DNA of 64,000 nucleotides from a bacterium (GCA_022778545.1 JALFDW010000033.1:1-64000); one strand, 5' to 3'. Numbered from the stretch's first letter, positions 52,942-60,523 are shown. A program made the numbers and translations. The notes: a model not told the origin generated them from the letters alone.

Positions 52942-53934
52942 ATGATCGGAACGCACGCGCTGAAACAGCGGGATCAGTACTTAAACAAGCTGATCGCATT
53001 TCAGGATACGGAACCAGTCAAGATCGTGACAGGCATTCGCCGCTGCGGGAAATCCAGCCTGCTCAAGCTGATGGCAGCCCACCTGCGGGATAGCGGCGTC
53101 GAAGCCGGGCAGATCATTGAGATGAACTTTGAATCCTATGAGTTCAAGAGCATGAACGCGGATGCGTTTTACCACTATGTAAAAGAGCGGATCATTCCCG
53201 GGAAACGGGTATACCTGTTCTTTGATGAGCTGCAGCGGATCAGCGGGTGGAAAGATGCGGTCAATTCCTTCCGTGTGGATTTCGACTGCGACATTTACAT
53301 CACCGGCTCCAATGCCTGTCTGCAGCAGATCACAGACCCGGCGCTGCTGCGCAGGATCATCCTGTTTCTTGCGGATAACATCGGGAGCAATGTTTCCGCC
53401 GCCTCCATCGGCAATACGCTTGTAAACGAAGGGCTTCTTGAGGATGGGAAGCGCAGGGGCGCACCGAGCACGCATACCGTGCAGGCCTATGTAAACGCGC
53501 TTCTGGAATCCTGTTTCTTCTATGATGTAAAACGGTTTGACATAAAAGGGAAAGAGTTTCTGCGCACGCTTGGCAAGTATTACATTGTGGATATCGGGCT
53601 TCGCAATTATCTGCTCGGGTTTCGCGACCGGGACAGCGGCCATGTGCTTGAAAACGTTGTGTACTTTGAACTTCTGCGCAGAGGCTGTGATGTTGCGATC
53701 GGAAAGGTCGATAACAGCGAGGTGGATTTCATTGCGGCAAATGCAGGCGACAAGCTTTATGTGCAGGTGACGGAATCCATGCGAAGCGAGGACGCCCGCA
53801 GAAAGGAACTGGCGCCGCTGCAAAAGATCAGGGACAATTATGAGAAGATCGTTCTCTCGCTTGACCCGGGATTTGACTCTTCCTACGAGGGAATCAAATC
53901 ACAGAACCTGATAGAGTGGCTGATCGCGGAATGA
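52942..53934 (+). CDS. AAA_14/DUF4143-type ATPase with an internal deletion
   Basis: 330 aa from the ATG after TAAGGAGG. The Walker A region VKIVTGIRRCGKSSLLKL, Walker B VYLFFDELQ, sensor stretch DIYITGSNA and the C-terminal nuclease-like DUF4143 part (YIVDIGLRNYLLGF, HVLENVVYFELLRRG, GKVDNSEVDFIAA) are present. Members of this family are about 400-430 aa and continue after TGSNA with a LSGRYVxxxxxPLSFxEY segment. Here the sequence jumps from TGSNACLQQ directly to ITDPALLRRIILFLADNIG, an in-frame loss of roughly 95-100 residues. It may be inactive. Confidence 0.85.
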   Translation: MIGTHALKQRDQYLNKLIAFQDTEPVKIVTGIRRCGKSSLLKLMAAHLRDSGVEAGQIIEMNFESYEFKSMNADAFYHYVKERIIPGKRVYLFFDELQRISGWKDAVNSFRVDFDCDIYITGSNACLQQITDPALLRRIILFLADNIGSNVSAASIGNTLVNEGLLEDGKRRGAPSTHTVQAYVNALLESCFFYDVKRFDIKGKEFLRTLGKYYIVDIGLRNYLLGFRDRDSGHVLENVVYFELLRRGCDVAIGKVDNSEVDFIAANAGDKLYVQVTESMRSEDARRKELAPLQKIRDNYEKIVLSLDPGFDSSYEGIKSQNLIEWLIAE

Positions 53935-54058
53935 CAGAAACGGAGCAAAGCAGAAGCGTTTTTTCCCTTCCGGCGGCCGCGGCGGGGCTTGCAGTCCGGG
54001 CGCAGAAGCGAGTATAATAAACTCGGAATATCATATCATACGCAATGCGGAGGCACAC

Positions 54059-54727
54059 ATGATCATCGTTGGCATTTGCGGCGCGAGCGGAAGCGGAAAG
54101 AGCACGCTCGCAAGAGAGATCCGGGGCTCGCTGACCTGCAACGCGGTCATCATCGGGCAGGATTGCTACTATAAAAACCATGCCCACCTGCCCTTTGAGG
54201 AGCGGGCGCGCATCAACTATGACGAGCCGGCAGTTTTCGATTACGATGAGATGCTTCGGGATGTGGAGGCGCTCGCGGCGGGCTGGCCCATCACGCGCAA
54301 GGGCTACGATTATGCCAACCACATGCGTGCGGACACGGACGAGCGGATCGACCCGCCGGACGTGCTGATCCTCGAGGGCATCCACATGTTCCACGACCCG
54401 CGCATGACGCGGCTGATGAGCCTCAAGGTCTACATGCATGTGGATAAGGACATCTGCCTGCTCCGGCGCATCAAGCGGGACATCCGGGCGCGCGGGCGCT
54501 CCATCGAGAACATTTCCGAGCAGTATCTTGCGACGGTCAAGCCGATGTACGAGCAATACATCAGCAAATATATCGACGATGCGGATTTCGCCGTGATGCG
54601 CGGCGGGAAGAACCGCATGGCGATCGATGCCATCAGCGCGTATATTTCCGCAAAGCTTCTGGCTGAAAAGTTTGAGCGCGATGCGGAGGAGACGGCATTG
54701 GAGGAGGAAACCATTGATCAGCGATAA
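54059..54727 (+). CDS. udk: Uridine kinase-like P-loop kinase
   Basis: 222 aa. Walker A GICGASGSGKSTLARE at the N terminus, IIGQDCYYKNHAHLPFEERARINYDEPAVFDYD (substrate loop) and DVLILEGIHMF (Walker B) match uridine/cytidine kinases of pyrimidine salvage. LRRIKRDIRARGRSIENISEQYLATVKPMYEQYI is the standard lid/C-terminal stretch. The ribosome site is GCGGAGGCACAC. It overlaps the AI-2E-type transporter gene by 14 nt. A uridine phosphorylase elsewhere in the window would serve the same salvage route. Confidence 0.92.
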   Translation: MIIVGICGASGSGKSTLAREIRGSLTCNAVIIGQDCYYKNHAHLPFEERARINYDEPAVFDYDEMLRDVEALAAGWPITRKGYDYANHMRADTDERIDPPDVLILEGIHMFHDPRMTRLMSLKVYMHVDKDICLLRRIKRDIRARGRSIENISEQYLATVKPMYEQYISKYIDDADFAVMRGGKNRMAIDAISAYISAKLLAEKFERDAEETALEEETIDQR

Positions 54728-56048
54728 AGAGGGCAAGGCCGGCGCAAATGGCGTAAACGAGGAAGGCGCGCCGGAAAGCAGCGCAGAGAGCGCGGCCCGG
54801 GAAGCGGCGGAAGCGGAAGCGAAGGCGCAGCGGGAACAGGCCAGGAAAGAAAAGGAAGCGTTCGAGAAGCTGGAAAAGCAGCGCGTGTGGCGCAGCGCGC
54901 GGGTGCCGCTCGTTGTGGCGCTCGTGACGGTGCTCGTTTATGAGACCTTTGAGAACATGCACGATGTTTCGGCCGTGGTGGGGATGTTCTTCTCCGTGCT
55001 CAAGCCGGTGTTCATCGGCATCGCGTTCGCCTTTATCGCCAACATGCCCATGCGTTTCCTCGAAACGCGGGTCTTTAAGCGCTGGAAGATCTGCTCGCTG
55101 AAGCGGGCGGTGTGCCAGCTGCTTGCGATGCTGTTCATCCTGCTCATCGTGGCGGCGATGCTCTTTTTGATCATCCCGCGCATCGCGGGGAGCGTGGTCG
55201 CGCTGGCCAACGGCATGGACGGCTACATCGAATCGCTCACGGCCTGGGGCAGCGGCCTTTGGGACAGGCTGAACCTGAACCCCGGGGTGGAGGAGCGCAT
55301 CCAGAGCGTGGTGCAGACGATCCTTGCGCAGCTGGATGAGCTGCTCAGCGCGCTCGTTGCGGGCGCGGCGAAGTTCACAGTCAGCATCGCTTCCACGCTT
55401 GTGGATGTGTTCTTTGCGGCGATCATCAGCATTTATGCGCTGTTCAATAAAGAGAAGCTCATCTTCCAGGCGAAGAAGGTGGTCGTGGCTATCTTCAGCG
55501 AACGCCGGGCGGAGCGGATCCTTGACGTCAGCACGCGGACGAACCAGGCGCTGAACCACTATTTCTACGGCATGATCATCGAATGCACGATCCTTGGCAC
55601 GCTGTGCTTCATCGCCATGACGATCTTCGGCTTCCCATATGCGCTGCTCATCAGCGTTGTGGTGGGCGTAACGCAGATCGTGCCGATCATCGGCCCATGG
55701 GTATCCGCGCTGTTCGGCGCGCTCATCATCCTGGTGAGCGATCCTTCCCGCGTGATCTGGTTCATCGTGCTGGTGCTCGTGGTGCAGCAAATCGAAGCGA
55801 ACGTGTTCTATCCGCGCGTGGTGGGCAGTGCCGTGGGTCTTTCGGGTATCTGGGTGATGATCGCGGTGCTGTTGGGCAGCGGTCTGTTCGGCATCGTGGG
55901 CATCGTGCTGTGCGTGCCGGTGATGGCGGTGCTCTACACGCTTGTGAGCGAGTGGGTGAACCGCCGGGTGGAGGAGAAGCGCTTTGCGGCAGGCATGCGC
56001 AAAACGCCGCCCACGGAAGAGGAAATAGAGGGCATGACGGAAAAATAA
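54714..56048 (+). CDS. AI-2E (PerM)-family transporter
   Basis: 444 aa with a TTG start that has GGAGGAGG seven nt upstream, inside the end of udk. A charged Ala/Glu/Lys-rich N-terminal region (about 1-60, predicted helical) precedes seven to eight membrane segments. TQIVPIIGPWVSALFGALIIL and VLVVQQIEANVFYPRVVGSAVGLSGIWVMIAVLLGSGLFGIVGIVL are the PF01594 core signature. Family members export varied small molecules or ions; quorum-signal export is not implied. Confidence 0.9.
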   Translation: MISDKEGKAGANGVNEEGAPESSAESAAREAAEAEAKAQREQARKEKEAFEKLEKQRVWRSARVPLVVALVTVLVYETFENMHDVSAVVGMFFSVLKPVFIGIAFAFIANMPMRFLETRVFKRWKICSLKRAVCQLLAMLFILLIVAAMLFLIIPRIAGSVVALANGMDGYIESLTAWGSGLWDRLNLNPGVEERIQSVVQTILAQLDELLSALVAGAAKFTVSIASTLVDVFFAAIISIYALFNKEKLIFQAKKVVVAIFSERRAERILDVSTRTNQALNHYFYGMIIECTILGTLCFIAMTIFGFPYALLISVVVGVTQIVPIIGPWVSALFGALIILVSDPSRVIWFIVLVLVVQQIEANVFYPRVVGSAVGLSGIWVMIAVLLGSGLFGIVGIVLCVPVMAVLYTLVSEWVNRRVEEKRFAAGMRKTPPTEEEIEGMTEK

Positions 56049-56188
56049 TGCCCGGCGCGGCGCAAAAAGTGGCCGCTGCGCAGGCTTGCGGAAGCAAAAC
56101 GGAAATAAATCAAAAAACAGCGAAAAAACACCTTGCATTCGGCGTGTGGATTGGGTATAATACTATACGTTCCGCGTCTGCGGAGTTT

Positions 56189-56265
56189 GCTGGTGTAGCT
56201 CAGTTGGTAGAGCGCGTCATTGGTAATGACGAGGTTCATGGGTCCGACTCCCATCACCAGCTCCA
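56189..56265 (+). tRNA. tRNA-Thr (anticodon GGT), CCA encoded, atypical T-loop
   Basis: The cloverleaf folds as acceptor GCTGGTG/CACCAGC, D-arm GCTC/GAGC, anticodon stem CGTCA/TGACG with loop TTGGTAA (anticodon GGT), and T-stem ATGGG/CCCAT. The discriminator T and CCA are encoded. Two oddities appear: the T-loop reads TCCGACT, so position 55 is C instead of the nearly universal U, and the variable region has six nt (AGGTTC). It is followed by a strong terminator, and its 18-nt 3' end is duplicated 201 bp downstream. Confidence 0.93.
56248..56265 (+). repeat. Direct repeat copy 1 at the tRNA 3' end (att-like)
   Basis: CTCCCATCACCAGCTCCA, the last 18 nt of the tRNA-Thr gene, recurs exactly at 56449-56466. 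Such duplications mark integration sites of tyrosine-integrase elements. Confidence 0.6.
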
Positions 56266-56270
56266 AATAG

Positions 56271-56296
56271 AAAACCACCCGAATGGGTGGTTTTTT
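56271..56296 (+). terminator. Terminator of tRNA-Thr
   Basis: AAACCACCC-gaat-GGGTGGTTTTTT, a 9-bp stem with a T run, starting 6 nt after the encoded CCA. Confidence 0.9.
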
Positions 56297-56448
56297 GTTT
56301 GGAAATTGCAGAGGAAGGGAGTCGGAGCCGCGGCCCGGCGATGCCGGGAAAAATCGCAGCGGTGCTGCGATTTAAGCGGCCGGCTTTGGGGAGCAGGCGA
56401 ATTGCGCAGCGCGGAGCGCAAGCAAGCATGCCGAAGCGAGCCAAAGGG

Positions 56449-56466
56449 CTCCCATCACCAGCTCCA
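56449..56466 (+). repeat. Direct repeat copy 2 of the tRNA-Thr 3' end (att-like)
   Basis: An exact copy of CTCCCATCACCAGCTCCA, without the rest of the tRNA. The 183 bp between the copies holds GC-rich hairpins (ggcccggcgatgccgggaaaaatcgcagcggtgctgcgattt) and no gene. Just after this copy lies a hairpin gcggctaaatctctaaggtttagccgc. Confidence 0.6.
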
Positions 56467-56564
56467 TCAAAAAGCGGCTAAATCTCTAAGGTTTAGCCGC
56501 TTTGCATATCCAAAAGTACACGCAAAAGTACGCGTTGACCGGCAGGGGGCGGAAAATTTCCGTA

Positions 56565-56865
56565 TGCCGGGTTGATATTTGCGAATAAATCGCGTAAACT
56601 GATATCAAAGTTGGGAACAGCCTTTACGGGCGCATTTATTTATGCGTTTTCAGAGGTAAAGACCTCGGCTTTTTTTGTTCAGCGAAATTGCCACATCAGA
56701 AACAGCTGCGATGCTCTCAGCCAGACCATTCCCGCTTTGCATATGGTTCCCTTTGTATCGATCAGAAGCATAAGTCAGGTGCAGCTTTGCCGTGGTGCAG
56801 CCAGAAGCTTTCATGGAGAAGTTGATTTTGTCGTTGGAGCTACATATGCTATTACTATGAATCCG
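56565..56865 (+). ncRNA. Candidate structured non-coding RNA of unknown class
   Basis: A 300-nt AT-richer stretch with no ORF of note but dense nested pairing: TTGATAT...ATATCAA enclosing TTGCGA-ataaa-TCGCGtAA; then GAACAGCC...GGC-ttttt-TGTTC enclosing two hairpins, CGCAT-ttattt-ATGCG and GAGGT-aaag-ACCTC. Further inverted segments (ggtgcagctttgccgtggtgcagcc) follow. A multibranch fold of this kind suggests a conserved RNA. The raiA-motif class is one candidate to test; I cannot confirm it. A strong terminator-like hairpin lies at 56873-56945. Confidence 0.4.
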
Positions 56866-56872
56866 ATACTAT

Positions 56873-56945
56873 GAATCCGAACTTTGTTCCGTCTAACGGC
56901 ACAGGGATGCCGCAGACCTGGAACCAACTTCGGATTCTTTTTTGT
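56873..56945 (+). terminator. Long terminator-like hairpin downstream of the candidate RNA
   Basis: GAATCCGAACTTTGTTCC pairs with GGAACCAACTTCGGATTC with few mismatches around a 30-nt loop, and a run of seven T follows. A 14-bp tandem duplication (tactatgaatccga) sits on its 5' side. Confidence 0.6.
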
Positions 56946-57116
56946 TCTCGTCGAGATACTGCGCGTCATTGCCGGCACTTTGAAAAGCAAACACGGCCGC
57001 CTCAACCCCGCCCCTTTTGCCGCCTATGCGTTTTTCGCTTTCTGTGGTAAACTGAACGAAACGACTGGTTTCGGGCAGGCGCGGAAGCTGTGCGCCGCGC
57101 CCGGAAAGGAGCTTGT

Positions 57117-57806
57117 ATGGAGCAGCCCGCTGCGCTCCGCGTGATCGCGCGCATCCGGAGCGATTTTACAACCAAGTTCGGCATCCCGCGGCAGAGCGGC
57201 CTCGTGCCGGAACAGAAGGCCGTGATCGTGTTCGAGCCGGAATACCGGGACGCGAACGCGCTGCGCGGGCTTGCGGGATTTTCGCATATCTGGCTGATCT
57301 GGGGCTTTTCCGAAGTGCATCAGGAGGGCTGGTCGCCCATGGTGAAGCCGCCGCGCCTTGGCGGCAACAAGCGCATGGGCGTGTTCGCCACGCGCTCGCC
57401 GTTCCGCCCGAACCCCATCGGCCTTTCCTCCGTGCGGCTGCTGGGCATAGAGGCGCGCCCCGGCCTTGGCACGGTGCTTTGCGTCGCCGGTGCGGACCTG
57501 ATGGACGGGACGCCCATTTACGATATCAAGCCTTATCTCTCCTTCACGGACAGCCATCCGGACGCTGTGGACGGCTTCGCGGGGGAGCGGTACGCCTATG
57601 CGCTCACGGTGGAATTCCCGGAGGAGTGGCTTTTGATGATCCCGGAGGAAAAGCGCGCGGCGCTTACGGCATCGCTTGCGCAGGACCCGCGCCCGGCGTA
57701 TCAGAACAACCCAGAGGCACGGTACGGCTTTGAATATGCGGGCTTTGACGTACGCTTCCGCGTGCGGGACGGCGTGCTGACGGTGTGTGAGGTCGTGCGG
57801 CTCTAG
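57117..57806 (+). CDS. trmO: tRNA (t6A37-N6)-methyltransferase TrmO/TsaA-like protein
   Basis: 229 aa from the Met after AAAGGAG. IARIRSDFTTKFGIPRQSGLV, LAGFSHIWLIWGFSE, RLGGNKRMGVFATRSPFRPNPIGLSSVRL and DLMDGTPIYDIKPYL are the TrmO signature motifs of this SAM-dependent beta-barrel fold. The enzyme methylates N6-threonylcarbamoyladenosine at position 37 of tRNA-Thr(GGU) in E. coli, which is intriguing beside a tRNA-Thr(GGT) gene. Its stop codon overlaps the stop of tspO in a shared CTAG. Confidence 0.92.
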   Translation: MEQPAALRVIARIRSDFTTKFGIPRQSGLVPEQKAVIVFEPEYRDANALRGLAGFSHIWLIWGFSEVHQEGWSPMVKPPRLGGNKRMGVFATRSPFRPNPIGLSSVRLLGIEARPGLGTVLCVAGADLMDGTPIYDIKPYLSFTDSHPDAVDGFAGERYAYALTVEFPEEWLLMIPEEKRAALTASLAQDPRPAYQNNPEARYGFEYAGFDVRFRVRDGVLTVCEVVRL

Positions 57807-58282
57807 GGATTTAAAAGCCATACGGCAAGGTTGAGATACCCCGCAAACGTGAGCCACAGCAGATAGGGAACCTGCAGCCACGCGGCGGTGCGGCTTACTT
57901 TGCGGAAGGCAAGGATCATCCACAGCACAAGCGCCCAAAGCGCCGCAAGCCAGAAGAAGGCAAGGAGAAAGGCCTGCTGCCGGAAGAACAGCAGCGGCCA
58001 GACAAAGTTGAAAAAGAGCTGGAGCGCATATGGCAGGATCGCTTGCCTGCGGGCAGGCTGCGGCACGGGCGCGCTGCAAACGAGATAGGAGGATACGCCC
58101 ATCAGAAGGTACAGTACCGTCCAGACGATTGGAAACAGCGCAGGCGGCGGGGAAAGCTTTGGCTGCCGGACGGCCTCCATGTAAGCATCCATACTGCCCA
58201 AGGTAATCAGGGCCGCGAGCCCACCTGTTACAAGCGGAACAGCGAGGCAGAGGAGCAATCGCTTCCAATTGATATGTTTCAT
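57803..58282 (-). CDS. tspO: TspO/MBR-family membrane protein
   Basis: 159 aa with five membrane segments. QPKLSPPPALFPIVWTVLYLLMGVSSYLV and LFFNFVWPLLFF are the TspO signature, and the final helix WLTFAGYLNLAVWLLNP is typical. Members bind porphyrins or cholesterol-like ligands and modulate stress responses. It is tail-to-tail with trmO, sharing the palindromic CTAG as both stop codons. The ATG is preceded by weak pairing only. Confidence 0.93.
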   Translation of the reverse strand: MKHINWKRLLLCLAVPLVTGGLAALITLGSMDAYMEAVRQPKLSPPPALFPIVWTVLYLLMGVSSYLVCSAPVPQPARRQAILPYALQLFFNFVWPLLFFRQQAFLLAFFWLAALWALVLWMILAFRKVSRTAAWLQVPYLLWLTFAGYLNLAVWLLNP

Positions 58283-58421
58283 TGGGGAAGTAGCCTTTCG
58301 TGTTTGTTTTTACCTTATTTTATGTGGTGGGACGGAGGTTCATACGGCCGTCATTTCTTTTATTCTTTTTCAAAACGAGGGCGAAAAGGGAAATATGGTG
58401 TTGGACGGAAAGGGAAATGCG

Positions 58422-58450
58422 TTGCGCGGCACAAGGTGCGGTGATATAAT
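58422..58450 (+). promoter_or_regulatory. ppa promoter
   Basis: TTGCGC, a 17-nt spacer and TATAAT (58445-58450) lie 40 nt upstream of the ppa start. Confidence 0.6.
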
Positions 58451-58489
58451 AAAACAAAAGCAGAAGAAGGAGTTTTCAAACACGCTCTT

Positions 58490-59020
58490 ATGAACATTTG
58501 GCACGATATTTCCCCGAAGCGCATCAAACCGGAAGATTTTTTCGCCGTTGTTGAGATCAGCAAGGGCAGCAAGACCAAATATGAGCTCGATAAGGAAACG
58601 GGTATCCTCAGGCTCGACCGCGTGCTGTACACCTCCACGCATTATCCGGCAAACTACGGTTTCATCCCGCGCACCTATGCCGCGGACAAGGACCCGCTCG
58701 ACGTGCTCGTGCTCTGCTCCGAGCCGATCCAGCCGATGGCACTCATCCAGTGCTACCCCATCGGCATGATCACGATGATGGACAACGGCTACGCGGACGA
58801 TAAGATCATCGCCATCCCCTTTGAGGATCCGACGTACAACAGCTATCACGACATCTCCGAGATCCCGCGCCATGTGTTCGAGGAAATGTCCCACTTCTTC
58901 TCGGTGTACAAGTCCCTCGAGCGCAAGGAAACTGCGATCGATGAGATCCAGGACCGCGCCGCCGCGGTGAAGGTCATCGAGGAGGCCATCGAAACCTACA
59001 TTGAGCTTTACTGCCGTTAA
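58490..59020 (+). CDS. ppa: Inorganic pyrophosphatase (family I)
   Basis: 176 aa. It hydrolyses pyrophosphate, pulling biosynthetic reactions. Active-site motifs are EISKGSKTKYELDKETG, YPANYGFIPRTYAADKDPLDVLVL (with the DxDPxD-type metal site) and MTMMDNGYADDKIIAIPFEDP-like residues in the middle. The nearest AAGGAG is 18 nt upstream of the ATG, unusually far, and no nearer in-frame start exists. It is a single gene with its own promoter and terminator. Confidence 0.96.
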   Translation: MNIWHDISPKRIKPEDFFAVVEISKGSKTKYELDKETGILRLDRVLYTSTHYPANYGFIPRTYAADKDPLDVLVLCSEPIQPMALIQCYPIGMITMMDNGYADDKIIAIPFEDPTYNSYHDISEIPRHVFEEMSHFFSVYKSLERKETAIDEIQDRAAAVKVIEEAIETYIELYCR

Positions 59021-59036
59021 ACGTTGAACAATGAAT

Positions 59037-59070
59037 AAAGCGGGCCGATCTGTTCGGCCCGCTTTGTATT
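59037..59070 (+). terminator. Terminator after ppa
   Basis: AAGCGGGCCGA-tctgt-TCGGCCCGCTT followed by tgtattt, 18 nt after the stop. Confidence 0.88.
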
Positions 59071-59116
59071 TCTGCTTCGAACAGATATTAACAAAAAATA
59101 ATAATAACATATGATG

Positions 59117-59145
59117 TTGACAATCGGATAATAATATGCTATCAT
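59117..59145 (+). promoter_or_regulatory. Promoter of the secreted/membrane gene pair
   Basis: TTGACA (59117-59122), a 17-nt spacer and TATCAT (59140-59145) in AT-rich DNA give a strong promoter with a 5' leader of about 130 nt. Confidence 0.7.
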
Positions 59146-59278
59146 TCAAATACAAAATATAAATAAGAATTGACTGCCTCTAAATTGCCTTTTCTAAAAA
59201 TGTTCTGATGAAGTTGAGTTGGATTTCCCGCATAGGGGTTAACATAAACTGAATTAAAAGGTGAAAGGAGACAAGAAA

Positions 59279-59962
59279 ATGAAACAGACAGGTTTAAGGT
59301 TTTTATCGTGGCTTTTAGTTGTGATGATTCTTTTTTCAGGTGCTGCCATTTCCCTGGCCGAAACACCTCCTGACGTGAGAAACATTACATCTGAAGAAGT
59401 TCAGGCGTATGCGCAGGCTTATACGGATGCGCTTTATGGGGATGCGTATGGAAAGAGTGGAAACGAAGGAGCTCTTCCAAAGGGTAGCTTCCATAGCATG
59501 GCGGTGCATCACTATGATCCGAATTATTCTGTGGTGAAATATAATGCTTTCCCCATACAACATTTTACATTCGACAGGACTGGACAACCAACAGGTCAGG
59601 TGACGGTTACTTATTCTAACAATGTTACCGTTGTATGGTCGATTAGCGGTACAGCTTCTGCGGACGCAGAGTTTCAGGCGATAGCAGCAAAAATAGGAGG
59701 AGAACTTGGCATTGCTGTTGGGAAAAGCAGCACGATTGGGTCGAATGGCGCGGCAAGTGCCAATTACACGCTTCAAGGTGACAGAACGTACTCCATCACA
59801 ATTTATGCGCATGGCGCAGCAACATCAGGTGGGATGGTCTACTACTACACGACCATAGATGGCCAAAGCGGCTACACCACGATTCCCGTTACAGCGTCAT
59901 TACCACTTGCATCCTATTCACCTGCGAACGGAATTCATTTCGGGCCGGCGGTCGTTGTTTAG
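59279..59962 (+). CDS. Secreted protein of unknown function
   Basis: 227 aa from the Met after AAAGGAGAC. A signal peptide (LRFLSWLLVVMILFSGAAISLA) is cleaved near residue 30. The mature part begins with a helical segment (ITSEEVQAYAQAYTDALYG) and becomes beta-rich and Gly/Ser/Thr/Tyr-rich (VTVTYSNNVTVVWSISGTAS, TYSITIYAHGAATSGGMVYYYTT). A long Ala/Ile/Gly-rich helix (ADAEFQAIAAKIGGELGIAVGKS) lies between strands, a layout seen in some pore-forming or toxin-like proteins, but I recognise no family. It has no Cys. GC content is lower than the window average. Confidence 0.75.
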   Translation: MKQTGLRFLSWLLVVMILFSGAAISLAETPPDVRNITSEEVQAYAQAYTDALYGDAYGKSGNEGALPKGSFHSMAVHHYDPNYSVVKYNAFPIQHFTFDRTGQPTGQVTVTYSNNVTVVWSISGTASADAEFQAIAAKIGGELGIAVGKSSTIGSNGAASANYTLQGDRTYSITIYAHGAATSGGMVYYYTTIDGQSGYTTIPVTASLPLASYSPANGIHFGPAVVV

Positions 59963-59977
59963 CAGGAGGTAAACGGC

Positions 59978-60523
59978 ATGAAAAGGCTAAAGACAGTGAC
60001 CATTGTGCTCGCAGTGGCGACGCTTCTGCTCGCGGGAGGATTGGCTTTTGTTCTCTTTTCCCACATGCAGGAGTACAAATGGGAATACTATGACACTACA
60101 ACGAGCCGCCTGTTTGAAGAGCTGGGGAAAACGAACAGAGTCAAATCGCAGGATAGCATTTTGATAACCGGTATTGCCGGTATTCCATGGGCTGAAGGAA
60201 CGGATGATATTGTTGAAGGCGACGTTTGGAAGCCTGCAAAACGGTATCTTCAGGTTTTCCCTGATGATGTGGAGGCTGAAGTGTATGTGGTCACATTCTT
60301 TGCGCCAAGTATCAGGGAAAAAGGCTTTGCAGGTGTATTCAGGCAGATTGCTGATGATGCGGAGACACGTATGTTTTCATGCAGCATATGCTATGCGCCG
60401 GGAATGGTAATTGCAACCTGTGCTTTTCCAAAGAGTGAAGCAGAGCTTGATAAGAATGCTTTCGTAAGCGCTGAAATGGGAGTAATGGCACAGGTGCAGG
60501 AGATCGTTGATGCAATGGAATAG
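59978..60523 (+). CDS. Membrane-anchored protein of unknown function
   Basis: 181 aa with a strong ribosome site (AGGAGGTAAACGGC), 15 nt after the secreted-protein gene, so the two form an operon. One N-terminal membrane helix (about 6-28, TVTIVLAVATLLLAGGLAFVLF) anchors an outward domain with no motif I know. Two Cys (CSICYAPG) could form a disulfide or bind a ligand. GC content is again low, like its partner. The pair may be transferred; a secreted effector plus its membrane partner or immunity protein is one reading, without proof. Confidence 0.7.
   Translation: MKRLKTVTIVLAVATLLLAGGLAFVLFSHMQEYKWEYYDTTTSRLFEELGKTNRVKSQDSILITGIAGIPWAEGTDDIVEGDVWKPAKRYLQVFPDDVEAEVYVVTFFAPSIREKGFAGVFRQIADDAETRMFSCSICYAPGMVIATCAFPKSEAELDKNAFVSAEMGVMAQVQEIVDAME

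Noticed and set aside
56217-56444. Minus-strand ORF ending in GAGDGSRTHEPRHYQ
   Set aside because: Typical false gene produced by the antisense of a tRNA 3' end.
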